A stretch of 64,000 nucleotides of DNA from DATLFA01 sp035525225 (GTDB taxonomy: Bacteria; Actinomycetota; Acidimicrobiia; Acidimicrobiales; WLNW01), in the NCBI GenBank assembly GCA_035525225.1, contig DATLFA010000054.1, forward strand, positions 124,001 to 188,000. The letters are read 5' to 3'. The notes under the pieces were generated by a model that did no database searches, was not told the DNA's origin, and saw only the letters and a list, made by a program, of their open reading frames with translations. Every line of letters begins with the position of its first letter. The first letter of the stretch is position 1. Positions 7,645 to 16,254 of the stretch are shown piece by piece. The position numbers and the translations under genes were made by a program.

Positions 7645-8451
7645 TCAGAAGTCGGGTAGGCCATCGCAATACAACCCGGCGGTGAACCCCGAGTCGACCG
7701 CGAAGTCGGCACCGGTGCAACCGCCGCTGTCGTCGGACAACAAGAACAGCGCCATCTTCGCAGTATCCGATGTCGTGACGTCGTACGGCGCGCCATCTCG
7801 ATAGAGCTTCGGTGGAGGAGCGGTGCGTTGGTAGCGCTCCCAGTCGAGGCGCGGGCTGAACGGCGCGAACATCTCTGGGCTGCCGAGCGATGGGTTGATG
7901 GTGTTGACGCGTATCGCGAATCGCCCGAGCTCGATCGCGGCAGATTTGGACAAGCCGCGCACGCCCCATTTACTGGCGGAGTACACCACGATGCTGTTCA
8001 TCCCGTGCATGCCGTCGATGGAGCCGATGTTGACGATCGACCCACCACCCGCATCGCGAAGGTACGGCACGCACAGCCGAATACCGAGGAACACGCCGAA
8101 CAGGTTCACGTCGAGGATGCGGCGCGCGTCATCGAGCGGAATCTCTTCGAGGGCGCCCATGTGCAAGATGGCGGCGTTGTTGACGAGACCATCGAGGCCG
8201 CCGAGATGATCGGCGATCTGCGGCAGCGCGGCGGCCCAGTCGGCCTCGCTCGCGACATCGAGATGCACGTACGCCGCCCCGGCTCCGAGCGAGTCGGCAA
8301 CTGCCCGACCCTGGTCGTCGCGCACGTCGACGAGTGCCACTCGCGCGCCGCCCACGATCAGTTGACGGGCGATCTCTTCGCCGACGCCGCGCGCCGCCCC
8401 GGTGACGAGGACGCGCTTGTCCTGCACCGAGGTCACAGTGACCCGAGCCAT
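7645..8451 (-). CDS. Short-chain dehydrogenase/reductase (3alpha/20beta-HSD-like)
   Basis: This 268-residue classical SDR has the NAD-binding TGAARGVG near residue 18, NNAAI near 91, and the catalytic Ser (GSID) plus YSASK near 155-160. The overall pattern resembles 3alpha,20beta-hydroxysteroid dehydrogenases and cyclohexanol-type dehydrogenases, which oxidise secondary alcohols with NAD. Its start overlaps the end of the upstream PLP-enzyme gene by 19 bases, so the two are probably co-transcribed leftward. The C-terminal GLYCDGLPDF is long compared with FabG. Substrate is not determinable. Confidence 0.88.
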   Translation of the reverse strand: MARVTVTSVQDKRVLVTGAARGVGEEIARQLIVGGARVALVDVRDDQGRAVADSLGAGAAYVHLDVASEADWAAALPQIADHLGGLDGLVNNAAILHMGALEEIPLDDARRILDVNLFGVFLGIRLCVPYLRDAGGGSIVNIGSIDGMHGMNSIVVYSASKWGVRGLSKSAAIELGRFAIRVNTINPSLGSPEMFAPFSPRLDWERYQRTAPPPKLYRDGAPYDVTTSDTAKMALFLLSDDSGGCTGADFAVDSGFTAGLYCDGLPDF

Positions 8452-9641
8452 CCGTTGATCGAATCGACGAGGTGGCCGACGTCGTCACTCGTGAGACCGT
8501 GATGCAACGGAAGCGAGAGCGCCCGGTCCATCACCCGATCACAGTTGGGCAGGCCGCCGGCCGGTTGGCGATGCACGATGTTGGCGAAGCCCGGCTGACG
8601 CAAGATGTTGCCGGTCCAGACCATGCGGGTCGGGATGTTCCGCTCGAGGAAGAACTCCTGCGCCTCGGTGCGATCGATGCCGTCATCGAGGAGGAACGGG
8701 TAACGCATCCACGTCGTGTCGACGCCTTCGGTCGTGCGCGGTGGGATCACCTTGTCGGCGTGTGGTGCGAGCGCCTCGTCGAGCGCGCGCTTGGTCTGTT
8801 GGCGGCGCGCGTTGAAATCGGGAAGCTTGTCCATCTGCACGAGACCGTATGCAGCCATGATCTCGGACGGCTCGAAGTTGTAGCCCATGTCGTCGAACAC
8901 GAAGATCAAGTCGTAAGGCGTGCCGTCGCTCAGCGGACCGAAACGATCGTCGCTGCCTTTGCGGCTGCCGAACAGATAGGTCTCGGACCGGCGCCCCCAC
9001 CGGCGGCGCATCAACGTCTGGTCGTACCACTCGGGATCATCGATGGCGATCATCCCACCGTTGCCGGCGGCGGTCATCGAATGTGTGCGGGCGAAGCTCG
9101 TCACGACGATGTCGGCGCGCAGGCCCGTGCGCGTGCCGCGCAGCTTCGAATCCAATACGTCGCACGAATCCTCCACCACCAACAATCCATGCGCGTCGGC
9201 AATGGTGCGAATGCGGTCCCAGTCGGGGCAGTTCCCGACCAGGTTCGGCGTGAGGATGGCCTTGGTGCGCGGCCCGATCATCTCTTCGATGGCGTTCACG
9301 TCGATTTGATATGTGTCGGGCTCGACATCGACGAATACGGGCACGATGCCGTTGCGCACCAACGGGGCGACGTCACTCGAGAATGTCAATGGTGACGTGA
9401 TGACTTCGTCGCCGGGCGCACAGCCCAACAGGTCGACAGCCAACCACAGAGCCGATGTGCCGGAGTTGACCATCACCCCGTGTGACTTGGCCAACAACTC
9501 GGCGCCGCGACGTTCGAACTCGGCCACTCGCGGCCCCAGATCGAGCAGACCCGAGCGCAACACCTCGAGCACTGCTTCGATCTCGCGCTCGTCGTGCACG
9601 GGGCCGGCCTCGGTCACGCGGTGCATTCGTATGTCGGTCAT
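8433..9641 (-). CDS. DegT/DnrJ/EryC1-fold PLP enzyme, RfbH (E1)-like with His in place of Lys
   Basis: The 402-residue protein has the aspartate-aminotransferase fold of sugar aminotransferases: NSGTSALWLAV (59-69), TFSSD, VEDSCDVLDSKLRGTRTG (157-174), GYNFEPSEIMAAYGL. At the PLP-lysine position it reads TSFARTHSMTAAGNGG, so His187 replaces Lys. This is the hallmark of the 3-dehydratases RfbH/E1 and ColD, which remove the C3 hydroxyl of 4-keto-6-deoxy sugars. The segment RRWGRRSE...RFGPLSDGTPYD follows RfbH layout but lacks its Fe-S cysteines. Start ATG 9641 follows a G-rich run. No partner sugar-nucleotide genes are adjacent. Confidence 0.75.
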   Translation of the reverse strand: MTDIRMHRVTEAGPVHDEREIEAVLEVLRSGLLDLGPRVAEFERRGAELLAKSHGVMVNSGTSALWLAVDLLGCAPGDEVITSPLTFSSDVAPLVRNGIVPVFVDVEPDTYQIDVNAIEEMIGPRTKAILTPNLVGNCPDWDRIRTIADAHGLLVVEDSCDVLDSKLRGTRTGLRADIVVTSFARTHSMTAAGNGGMIAIDDPEWYDQTLMRRRWGRRSETYLFGSRKGSDDRFGPLSDGTPYDLIFVFDDMGYNFEPSEIMAAYGLVQMDKLPDFNARRQQTKRALDEALAPHADKVIPPRTTEGVDTTWMRYPFLLDDGIDRTEAQEFFLERNIPTRMVWTGNILRQPGFANIVHRQPAGGLPNCDRVMDRALSLPLHHGLTSDDVGHLVDSINGWLGSL

Positions 9642-9694
9642 TGCTGATCCCCCCGTTGCCGCGAGCCCTGTCCGATCTTTGCATGCGGGCGAGA

Positions 9695-9700
9695 TAGGGT
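9695..9700 (+). promoter_or_regulatory. Candidate -10 box (TAGGGT), leaderless flavoprotein gene
   Basis: TAGGGT ends six bases before the ATG at 9707 and no Shine-Dalgarno is present. The transcript probably starts at the initiation codon. Confidence 0.45.
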
Positions 9701-9706
9701 CCACCG

Positions 9707-11020
9707 ATGGCCGACTACGACGTCATCGTCATCGGTGGGGGTGCCGCAGGTATGGCCGCCGCGATCACCGCGCACGATCGGGGTGCCCGCGTACTGCTCT
9801 TCGAGAGTGAGACGAAGCTGGGCGGGTCGACGGCGCTGTCGGGAGGATGGTTCTTCGCGGCCGGCACGAGCGTGCAACGGGCAGCCGGCATCGTCGACGA
9901 CTCGCCGCAGGCGATGTTCGACTATTACGCGCAGGTCAACCAGTGGCGCATCGATCCACCGGTGGTTCGACGGCTCTGTGAAGAGGCGGGCGCCGCGTTC
10001 GAGTGGCTGGTGTCGCTGGGCGTGGACTTCCCGTTGAAGGGCCTCAAGCGGTCGGGCATGGAGACTGTCGCGCGCGGCCATCAGCCGGTCGGTCGGGGCG
10101 CCGAGATCGCGGAGATGCTCGAGCGGGCGCTCCGTGCCCGCGCGATCGACATCGCGCTCGGCAACCGCGTCGAACGCCTCTTGCCCGATGGAGTAGTGGC
10201 GCGCGGCGACACGGCGACTGCCCGCGCGATGGTGATCGCCACCGGCGGCTTCGGACAGAACCGCGACATGCTGCGCCGCTGCTATCCGACTGCGGGCGAG
10301 AAGCACTCGTCGATGTCCGCTGCAGGTTCGCAGGGTGATGGCATCACCATGGCGGCCGCGCATGGTGCGATCATCACCGGGCACGACACCGGCCTGTTGA
10401 TCCCGTGCGCGTCGATTGCCCGCGGGCAGCTCGAGCCGGGCGGTTGGGCGATGCTCGTCAATCGCCACGGTCGCCGTTTCATCGACGAGTCGTCGTACTA
10501 CTCGGTGCTGAGCCTCGCGATACGCGCCGAAGGTGGCTATTGCTTCGCGATCTTCGACGAGGCCACGCGCCGTCGGGCACCACTCGACGGATCGTTCGGT
10601 GACCTCCTCGGCGATCACGACCTCGACGACGAACGCATGGCGTCGTGGTCGGGCGAGGCCGTGCGAGCGAACGACGTCGACGATCTGGCCGAGTGCATCG
10701 GCGTACCCCCTCGAGTGCTGCGCGGCACCGTCGCCCACGCACCCGCGCATCTCGCGCTGCGCAGCGCTCCGTACTACGCGGTGCGCATCACCCCTGGCGT
10801 GGTGGCGCTCACGGCCTGTGGGCTCACCATCGATGTCGAGGCGCGGGTTCTCGACGAAGCGGGTGACCCGATTGCCGGTTGGTTCGCGGCCGGCGAGACC
10901 ACCGGCAACGTGGTGGGCGACATGTACATTGCCAGCGGCAATTCGATCGCCAATTGTGTCGTCTACGGCAGGATCGCCGGCGACAACGCGGCGCGAAATC
11001 AGCATCGGGGGAGACCATGA
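9707..11020 (+). CDS. FAD-dependent oxidoreductase, fumarate reductase/KstD family
   Basis: The 437-residue flavoprotein starts with the dinucleotide-binding IGGGAAGMAAA (8-18) and GGSTALSGG near 40. It ends with the FAD-binding GWFAAGETTGNVVGD and SGNSIANCVVYGRIAG typical of fumarate reductase flavoproteins and 3-ketosteroid Delta1-dehydrogenases. These enzymes introduce or reduce C=C bonds next to a carbonyl or carboxylate. At this length it lacks extra cytochrome domains and has no signal peptide, so it is cytoplasmic. It overlaps the following SDR by four bases (ATGA), implying a two-gene unit acting on one substrate class. Confidence 0.85.
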   Translation: MADYDVIVIGGGAAGMAAAITAHDRGARVLLFESETKLGGSTALSGGWFFAAGTSVQRAAGIVDDSPQAMFDYYAQVNQWRIDPPVVRRLCEEAGAAFEWLVSLGVDFPLKGLKRSGMETVARGHQPVGRGAEIAEMLERALRARAIDIALGNRVERLLPDGVVARGDTATARAMVIATGGFGQNRDMLRRCYPTAGEKHSSMSAAGSQGDGITMAAAHGAIITGHDTGLLIPCASIARGQLEPGGWAMLVNRHGRRFIDESSYYSVLSLAIRAEGGYCFAIFDEATRRRAPLDGSFGDLLGDHDLDDERMASWSGEAVRANDVDDLAECIGVPPRVLRGTVAHAPAHLALRSAPYYAVRITPGVVALTACGLTIDVEARVLDEAGDPIAGWFAAGETTGNVVGDMYIASGNSIANCVVYGRIAGDNAARNQHRGRP

Positions 11021-11916
11021 CGGGGAGGCTCGAAGGACGCACGGCGTTGGTGACCGGCGCGGGCAACGGCATCGGCAAAGCGTGTGCACTGGCCCTCGCG
11101 GCCAATGGCGCATCGGTCGTGGTCAACGACCTGGGCACCAGCGAGTACGGAGTCGGTCAGAGCGCGAGCGCGGCCGACGCGACAGTGGCCGAGATCCGCG
11201 CCGCGGGCGGCACGGCGATCGCGGAGTACAGCTCGGTCGCAAGTTCGAGCGGATGCAACAACGCAGTCGCTGCCGCGGTGTCGGCGTTCGGTCAACTGGA
11301 CATCGTCGTCGGTGTTGCCGGCGCGTTGCTGGAAGGCAGCATCAACGCCACCGACGAGGAGTACCAGCGCTTCATCGACCTGTTCTTCTCGCAGAAGTTC
11401 TGGCTCGCGCGCGCAGCCGTGCCGGCGATGGCCGAGCGGGGGTGGGGCCGGCTGATCACCACGACCTCCTACGGCGCCACCGGCCTGCTCGGCAAACCGA
11501 TCTTCGCCGGGTCGATGGGCGGCGTTATCTCGATGACCAAAGCCATCGCCCACGAGTACCAGGGCACCGGCGTCACGGCCAATTGCCTCGCGCCCGGCGC
11601 CGCGACCCGCCTTCACTTCCTCAGCCGCGCTCGTTTCGAAGAGTTGCACGCCAACGGCCTCATCGACGACGAGGGTTGGGAGAGTTATCTCAACGCACCG
11701 CCGCCGGAGTACGTCGCGCCGATCGTCGCGTGGTTGTGCACCGATGCTGCGGCCGATGTGAGCGGGCACGTGTTCCACGCGAACGGTGGCGTGGTGGGCG
11801 TGTGGAACTCGTATGCCGAGAACGCCATAGCGTTTCGCGGCGACCATCGCACCAATCCGCCGTGGTCACTCGAGGAGCTCGACCAGATCGTTCCCAATAC
11901 GTTGCTCAAACAATGA
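11017..11916 (+). CDS. SDR-fold protein lacking the catalytic N/Y/K residues
   Basis: The 299-residue product has an intact SDR cofactor motif (VTGAGNGIG, 12-20) and the VNDLG motif near 36 seen in multifunctional beta-oxidation SDRs. The usual catalytic positions are changed: in IFAGSMGG, Phe163 and Met167 stand where YxxxK is expected. The NNAG motif reads GVAG, and the helix Asn is Phe in IDLFFSQKF. It may therefore bind NAD without classical dehydrogenase chemistry, or use another mechanism. The ATG overlaps the flavoprotein stop (ATGA), and GGGGGAGA stands upstream. It ends 27 bases from the convergent ATPase gene. Confidence 0.85.
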   Translation: MTGRLEGRTALVTGAGNGIGKACALALAANGASVVVNDLGTSEYGVGQSASAADATVAEIRAAGGTAIAEYSSVASSSGCNNAVAAAVSAFGQLDIVVGVAGALLEGSINATDEEYQRFIDLFFSQKFWLARAAVPAMAERGWGRLITTTSYGATGLLGKPIFAGSMGGVISMTKAIAHEYQGTGVTANCLAPGAATRLHFLSRARFEELHANGLIDDEGWESYLNAPPPEYVAPIVAWLCTDAAADVSGHVFHANGGVVGVWNSYAENAIAFRGDHRTNPPWSLEELDQIVPNTLLKQ

Positions 11917-11943
11917 GCTCATCGGCGAACGAACACCTCGGTG

Positions 11944-13380
11944 TCAAAAGGGTGTCATACCCTCGGTGCTGCCGTGCGGCACGCGATCCGTTGTGATGTC
12001 GCAATCGGGTTCGCCGGCGTTGTACAACGCGAGCTCCCGGTGCAGCAGCTCGTCGTCGATCGGGTCGGACCCGCGTTGCACGAGCTTCGTGAAGTACAGC
12101 GATGCGACCCGGTCGACGATCGATCGGTTGATCCGGAGGTCGAAGCCCTCGTACATGCAGATGGCTTTCGCCAGCTGGCATGCGACGTTGGGCACGTAGG
12201 GGCGCAAGTCGCCGTCGCCGGTCGTGCGGATCAGCATTCGGAGGTGGTTCGCAGAATCGGCGTCGAGTTCGAGCCCGTGCTTGCGGGCACAGATCGCGAG
12301 AATCCAATCGAACTGCTCGTTGTCGATCGAACCCACGTACACCTTGTTGGGTAGCCGGCGGTAGAAGGCCTCGTCACCCAACGTCGCGGGATCGAGGTTC
12401 GTGGAGAACACGACGCGCGTGTCGAAGGGAACGTCGAAGCGCACGCCCCACGCCAACGTGAGATAGTCGATGCTCCTATCCAACGGGACGATCCATCGGT
12501 TGAGCAGCTCGCTCGGTGTCATCTGTTGGCGCCCGAAGTCGTCGATCACGAGGATGCCGTTGTTGGCCTTCAGCTGCAGCGATGCCAAGTGCAAGCCGCT
12601 CTGCTTATCGTAGATCAAGTCGAGCTGCGACCGTGTCAACTCACCGCCCACCACAATGCTCGGCCGTTGACAAACGACCCATCGGGGATCGATGCCCTCG
12701 GGCTGTGGGTCGATCGCGTGGTGCACCGTCGGGTCGTAGACGAGGATGAACGCGCCGTCGACCTCGATCGCCCGCGGGATGAGGATGGTGTCGCCGAGCA
12801 GTCGTGTGAGGCGTTCGGCCACCGACGACTTACCCGTACCCGGGGGGCCGTAGAGGAATATCGCGCCTTCACCCATCATCGCCGGCCCGACCTCGTCGAC
12901 GAGACGGTCATTGACGACGAGGTCGTGAAACGCGTTGCCCACTGCCTCGCGCGAGACAACCGGTCGGCGCATCTGCGCGGCAACCACGCGGCGATATTGG
13001 CTCAAGCTGACGGGGGCGATGCCGGCATAGCTCATGCGTTCGATGCTGTCGTTCGCAAGCTTCTTGCCGATCTCGGTGAGGCCGACGAGCCAATCGCGCC
13101 CGACCATCGATTCGAAGTCGACATACTTCTTGTCCTCGCGCAGATAACGGACGATGCTCTCGGTGAGCTGCCCGGTGAGGCCGAGCGCTTGCGACATTCG
13201 ACTGAGCAGTGTTCGTCCGTCGAAGAGAATCCGGCGAAGGATCAGATCGACGATGACAGTCTCCGCCAGGCCGAGCTCGTCGAGCGTGCGGGGAATCGGC
13301 GCGAGGTTTCGCGTGCTTTCGGGTGAGGTCACGAACAGGTGTGTCGGCGCGCAAACGACGCTGGTTGAGCCACTTGCCAC
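11944..13380 (-). CDS. Stand-alone AAA+ ATPase with N-terminal helical domain
   Basis: The 478-residue protein has a helical, winged-helix-like N-terminal part (about residues 30-150). An AAA domain follows with Walker A GPPGTGKSS (near 178), Walker B GILVIDDFG (near 277), the STNLDP sensor-1 region (near 325) and a C-terminal lid. No membrane helix or protease domain is seen. Similar ATPases occur singly in Actinobacteria and Deltaproteobacteria without firm function; a chaperone-like or pilus-linked role has been suggested by annotation only. GTG 13380 is used; GTG 13332 is an alternative start. Neighbours give no functional clue. Confidence 0.75.
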   Translation of the reverse strand: MASGSTSVVCAPTHLFVTSPESTRNLAPIPRTLDELGLAETVIVDLILRRILFDGRTLLSRMSQALGLTGQLTESIVRYLREDKKYVDFESMVGRDWLVGLTEIGKKLANDSIERMSYAGIAPVSLSQYRRVVAAQMRRPVVSREAVGNAFHDLVVNDRLVDEVGPAMMGEGAIFLYGPPGTGKSSVAERLTRLLGDTILIPRAIEVDGAFILVYDPTVHHAIDPQPEGIDPRWVVCQRPSIVVGGELTRSQLDLIYDKQSGLHLASLQLKANNGILVIDDFGRQQMTPSELLNRWIVPLDRSIDYLTLAWGVRFDVPFDTRVVFSTNLDPATLGDEAFYRRLPNKVYVGSIDNEQFDWILAICARKHGLELDADSANHLRMLIRTTGDGDLRPYVPNVACQLAKAICMYEGFDLRINRSIVDRVASLYFTKLVQRGSDPIDDELLHRELALYNAGEPDCDITTDRVPHGSTEGMTPF

Positions 13381-13464
13381 CGGTGATCCGAACGACTCAC
13401 CGCATCGGTGCTATTCGCGACGAGATGGTGGCAGACTGCCCAACCACGGCTGACGGAGGCGACT

Positions 13465-14250
13465 ATGGCGAATGACGCTGCTGCTCTCGACGTGCATGTG
13501 AGCTCCCGCGGCGCGATTTCCCATGCGCAACGCGATCTGGCGCGCGACAAGATCGCCCGGCTCGTTCGACTGTGTCGTGAGCCGGTGCGGCGGGCGCAGG
13601 TGCGATTGGTCATCGAGTCGGGTCCCGCACGCGATCGCCCGGCCGAGGTCGAGGCCGTGCTCGACATCGACGGTAAGGTCGCGCGAGCGCATGTTGCCGC
13701 GGCCACGATCACCGAAGCAGTCGATCTGGTGGTCGATCGCCTCCGGCGTCGCATCGAGCGACTCGAGGACCGTCGTCATCGCCTACCCGAGCGACGCGCC
13801 GCCGCCCACGAAGCCCGTTCGCGCCACGCGGAGGTGCCGGCACAGCGCCCTGAGTACTTCCCCCGGTCCATCGAGGAGCGCGAGGTTGTGCGGCGCAAGT
13901 CGTTCGCGCTCGAGCCCCTGTCGCTCGACGAGGCGCTGTTCGATCTCGATGCTCTCGCTCACGACTTCTACCTCTTTCGTGAGCAGACCACGATGCGGGA
14001 TTGCGTGTTGTCCTACGGCGCGGATGGTCTCGAGCTGGTTCACCCGGATGACGTGACACCCGATGTCTCGGCGGTCGCGGCTGCCGTCCGGCTGCGACCG
14101 GTGGCAGCGATCGAGTCGACCGAACTCGACGCGCGCGAACGACTCGATGTCGGACACGAGCCGTTCGTGTTCTTCCTGTCGCCCAACGGTCGTGGCAACG
14201 TCATGTACGCACGACGCGATGGTCATTACGGCTTGATCGAAGCCGGCTGA
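13465..14250 (+). CDS. hpf: Long ribosome hibernation-promoting factor with duplicated C-terminal domain
   Basis: The 261-residue protein has an N-terminal RaiA/S30AE fold (residues 5-105) and a linker. A C-terminal S30AE_C-type dimerisation domain follows (RRKSFALEPLSLDEALFDLDALAHDFYLFRE, about 152-182). A second related copy begins near 205 and ends with the hallmark NVMYARRDGHYGLIE. Long HPF proteins bind the 30S decoding region and dimerise 70S ribosomes in stationary phase. Two C-terminal modules recall mycobacterial-type long HPFs. The ATG at 13465 has GGAGG seven bases upstream. It diverges from the ATPase gene by 84 bases. Confidence 0.88.
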   Translation: MANDAAALDVHVSSRGAISHAQRDLARDKIARLVRLCREPVRRAQVRLVIESGPARDRPAEVEAVLDIDGKVARAHVAAATITEAVDLVVDRLRRRIERLEDRRHRLPERRAAAHEARSRHAEVPAQRPEYFPRSIEEREVVRRKSFALEPLSLDEALFDLDALAHDFYLFREQTTMRDCVLSYGADGLELVHPDDVTPDVSAVAAAVRLRPVAAIESTELDARERLDVGHEPFVFFLSPNGRGNVMYARRDGHYGLIEAG

Positions 14251-14283
14251 TGCTCCGCGCCGAGGGGCCACTCGGGCCCGTCG

Positions 14284-15486
14284 TCAGCTGACGGTGATCG
14301 TCACGCGCCGGCTCTGGGCCGGGTCTGCCTCGGGCTGCGAGTCGCCCTTGCTCTCGACCAAGAAACGCGCGTTTGCTTGGGGAACTGCGGCGGATATGGC
14401 GTCGCGGACAATGGTGGCCCGGGTCAACGCGAGCTGCTGATTGGCAGTCGGATCGCCGGTGGTATCGGAGTGTCCGGAGATCGCGACCGGTGTCCCGACA
14501 GGCGACGTGCGCAGTCGCTCGGCCACCTCCTTGACCACCTGCTGGCCGGCCGAATCGATGGTGGTGCTATTGACGGCGAAATAGATCACCCATGTCGTGG
14601 GTGCTCGCACGCCGCTTGTCGCGGCGCCCGCCGTCGTCACCGGCGCAGTGGCCGGCGAGGCGACGGTTCCCGACGCGCCGAGCCCTGCGGTGGGGTTGAC
14701 CTCCGACAGCGTTGTGCTGCTGTTCGTGGAGACGCCATTCGGATTGTCGTCACTGCCGCACTGTGAGAACACGAGCGCGAACAACAACACCAGGCCGGCG
14801 AGGACGAAGAGCCAAGTCAACGGGTTGGCCCGCCGCGCGTTGTCGCCCAAGGGGCCGGCGGGTGGATAGCCGACGGTTCGTGTGCGCGGGCGACGGGTGC
14901 CGGTTGCGCCGCCTGCGATCGAATCGTCGACTATGGCGATGTGATCGCCGTCGTCGTAGCCGACACGGGTGTCGTACCCGCCGTCGTCGTAGCCGCTACC
15001 GAGTGCAGCCTCGAACCGCTCGTCGAACGCGTAGTCGTCGGCCAAGTACGGATCGTCGACCGCGCCGAAGGTGAACTGCGTATCGAGCGGCTCGGGGTCG
15101 ATGACGAACTCGTCGAGCGAATGATGGGGCGCCGTGTTCTGCTGTGTGGCATAGACCGCGTCGGGCTCGATCGACACGAGCAGCGGTTCGTCGTCGAGCG
15201 GGTACGCGCCGACGCGGCGCGTTGCGCTGCGGTACCCGAGGCGCTCGCCGACGGTGGTGTCGTCGATGTTCGACAGCGCGCGCCGCACGGCCGCCGCGCT
15301 GCCGTTGGCGAGGTCGCGGCCGAAGCGGTCATAACCGCCGGGAGGAAGCAGTTCTTGCAGCCAGACCAGCCGTCCATCCGCGAAGCGCTGTTCGATCCAG
15401 GCCAGGTCACCCCGCGCCGCGCGGCGGCGTAGATGGCGGAGGCCACTCAGGAGCTCGTCGAGTTCGGGCTGCATAGTTGAACCCAT
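14284..15486 (-). CDS. Membrane-anchored OmpA-domain protein
   Basis: The protein is about 400 residues. A soluble, acidic N-terminal region (1-220) includes a Tyr/Asp/Gly-rich patch (GSGYDDGGYDTRVGYDD). One membrane helix follows (223-241), then a Ser/Thr/Ala-rich linker and an OmpA-like peptidoglycan-binding domain (about 290-400) with AISGHSDTTGD and QSRRVTITVS. The topology suggests a cytoplasmic N-terminus and an external domain gripping the cell wall. ATG 15486 or 15474 are both possible starts. An open frame further upstream is probably non-coding. It is convergent with hpf, 33 bases apart. Confidence 0.78.
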   Translation of the reverse strand: MGSTMQPELDELLSGLRHLRRRAARGDLAWIEQRFADGRLVWLQELLPPGGYDRFGRDLANGSAAAVRRALSNIDDTTVGERLGYRSATRRVGAYPLDDEPLLVSIEPDAVYATQQNTAPHHSLDEFVIDPEPLDTQFTFGAVDDPYLADDYAFDERFEAALGSGYDDGGYDTRVGYDDGDHIAIVDDSIAGGATGTRRPRTRTVGYPPAGPLGDNARRANPLTWLFVLAGLVLLFALVFSQCGSDDNPNGVSTNSSTTLSEVNPTAGLGASGTVASPATAPVTTAGAATSGVRAPTTWVIYFAVNSTTIDSAGQQVVKEVAERLRTSPVGTPVAISGHSDTTGDPTANQQLALTRATIVRDAISAAVPQANARFLVESKGDSQPEADPAQSRRVTITVS

Positions 15487-15628
15487 ATCTTGCACTGTCA
15501 GCGCGCTCCGTGCAGGGCAATGGTTCAAACGGCCCAGGTCGGCATCGCGCCCGATCCGCTCTGCCCCACGGCGTGACGCCCAGGCCGGCTCCTCCCGGGC
15601 TGGTGTAGCTGGCCGGCCGATCCGGGTT

Positions 15629-15654
15629 CTTCCGCCGGCAGTTGACGGCGGAAG
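15629..15654 (-). terminator. Perfect 9-bp hairpin between two leftward genes
   Basis: CTTCCGCCG and CGGCGGAAG enclose an eight-base loop, 29 bases past the stop of the NTF2-like gene. There is no T-run on the minus strand. It may end or stabilise that transcript. The rest of the 196-base gap (15487-15682) holds nothing else I can support. Confidence 0.4.
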
Positions 15655-15682
15655 GCGCCGATCTGCGCTTGGCGAGCGCTCA

Positions 15683-16162
15683 TCAGTTGGCGTTCTGTGT
15701 TTCTCGAAGCACCGTGGCTGCTGGAACACCGGCGTTTTGATGGGCCGACATCTCACCGACCAGGTCGATGATGAAGCGTCGCTCGGCAAAGCGCCACGTG
15801 TCGTCGACCCGTTCGAACCGGTCGTGATAGCGACCGGCGATGATCGGCTGCAACGGCAAGTCGGGCGTCTCTTGCATCACCAGATACCGCGAACGAACCG
15901 CGGCGCTGGTGGCCGCCTCGTCGAGTTCGATGATCACGTTGAGGCAGAGATGAGCCGTGCGGGGAATGCCGTCGTAGAGGCGTTGGCGACTGCGAAACGA
16001 CTCGGCCACCGCGGCGCCGCTGATCGCCCCGATCGGTTCGGGAAAGTACACCACCGCGTGTTCGAAGAGCTGCGCACGTGTGTCGAAGTCACCGTTGTCG
16101 GTGGCCTCCATGTAGCGGTAGAGCAGGTTGCGAATCTGTTGTTCATGAGAACTTGGGTGCAT
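15683..16162 (-). CDS. SnoaL/NTF2-like protein
   Basis: The 159-residue product matches the cone-shaped alpha+beta NTF2 fold of the SnoaL_4 type. It begins with EQQIRNLLYRYMEATDNGDFDTRAQLF, has a central SRYLVMQ strand, and continues with AGRYHDRFERVDDTWRFAERRF, the usual family signature. Members act as dehydratases, isomerases or hydroxylating-enzyme partners on polyketides, steroids or aromatics; the role here is unassigned. ATG 16162 is supported by a -10 box (minus-strand TACTGT) seven bases upstream. It diverges from the hydrolase gene, suggesting shared regulation. Confidence 0.82.
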   Translation of the reverse strand: MHPSSHEQQIRNLLYRYMEATDNGDFDTRAQLFEHAVVYFPEPIGAISGAAVAESFRSRQRLYDGIPRTAHLCLNVIIELDEAATSAAVRSRYLVMQETPDLPLQPIIAGRYHDRFERVDDTWRFAERRFIIDLVGEMSAHQNAGVPAATVLRETQNAN

Positions 16163-16169
16163 GATCGCC

Positions 16170-16175
16170 ACAGTA
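16170..16175 (-). promoter_or_regulatory. Candidate -10 box (TACTGT), leaderless NTF2-like gene
   Basis: On the minus strand TACTGT ends seven bases before ATG 16162, with no ribosome binding site between. Confidence 0.4.
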
Positions 16176-16254
16176 GGCGAGCCGGTTGTTTCCCGCACCG
16201 GGACCCCGGCTGTGTAGTACAACGGAGCCCGCGAATCGATCGTGGGGGGCCGCG

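Noticed and set aside
10533..11996. A 487-residue open frame shifted against the flavoprotein and SDR genes
   Set aside because: Arginine-rich off-frame reading; the true frames carry clear cofactor motifs and an ATGA junction.
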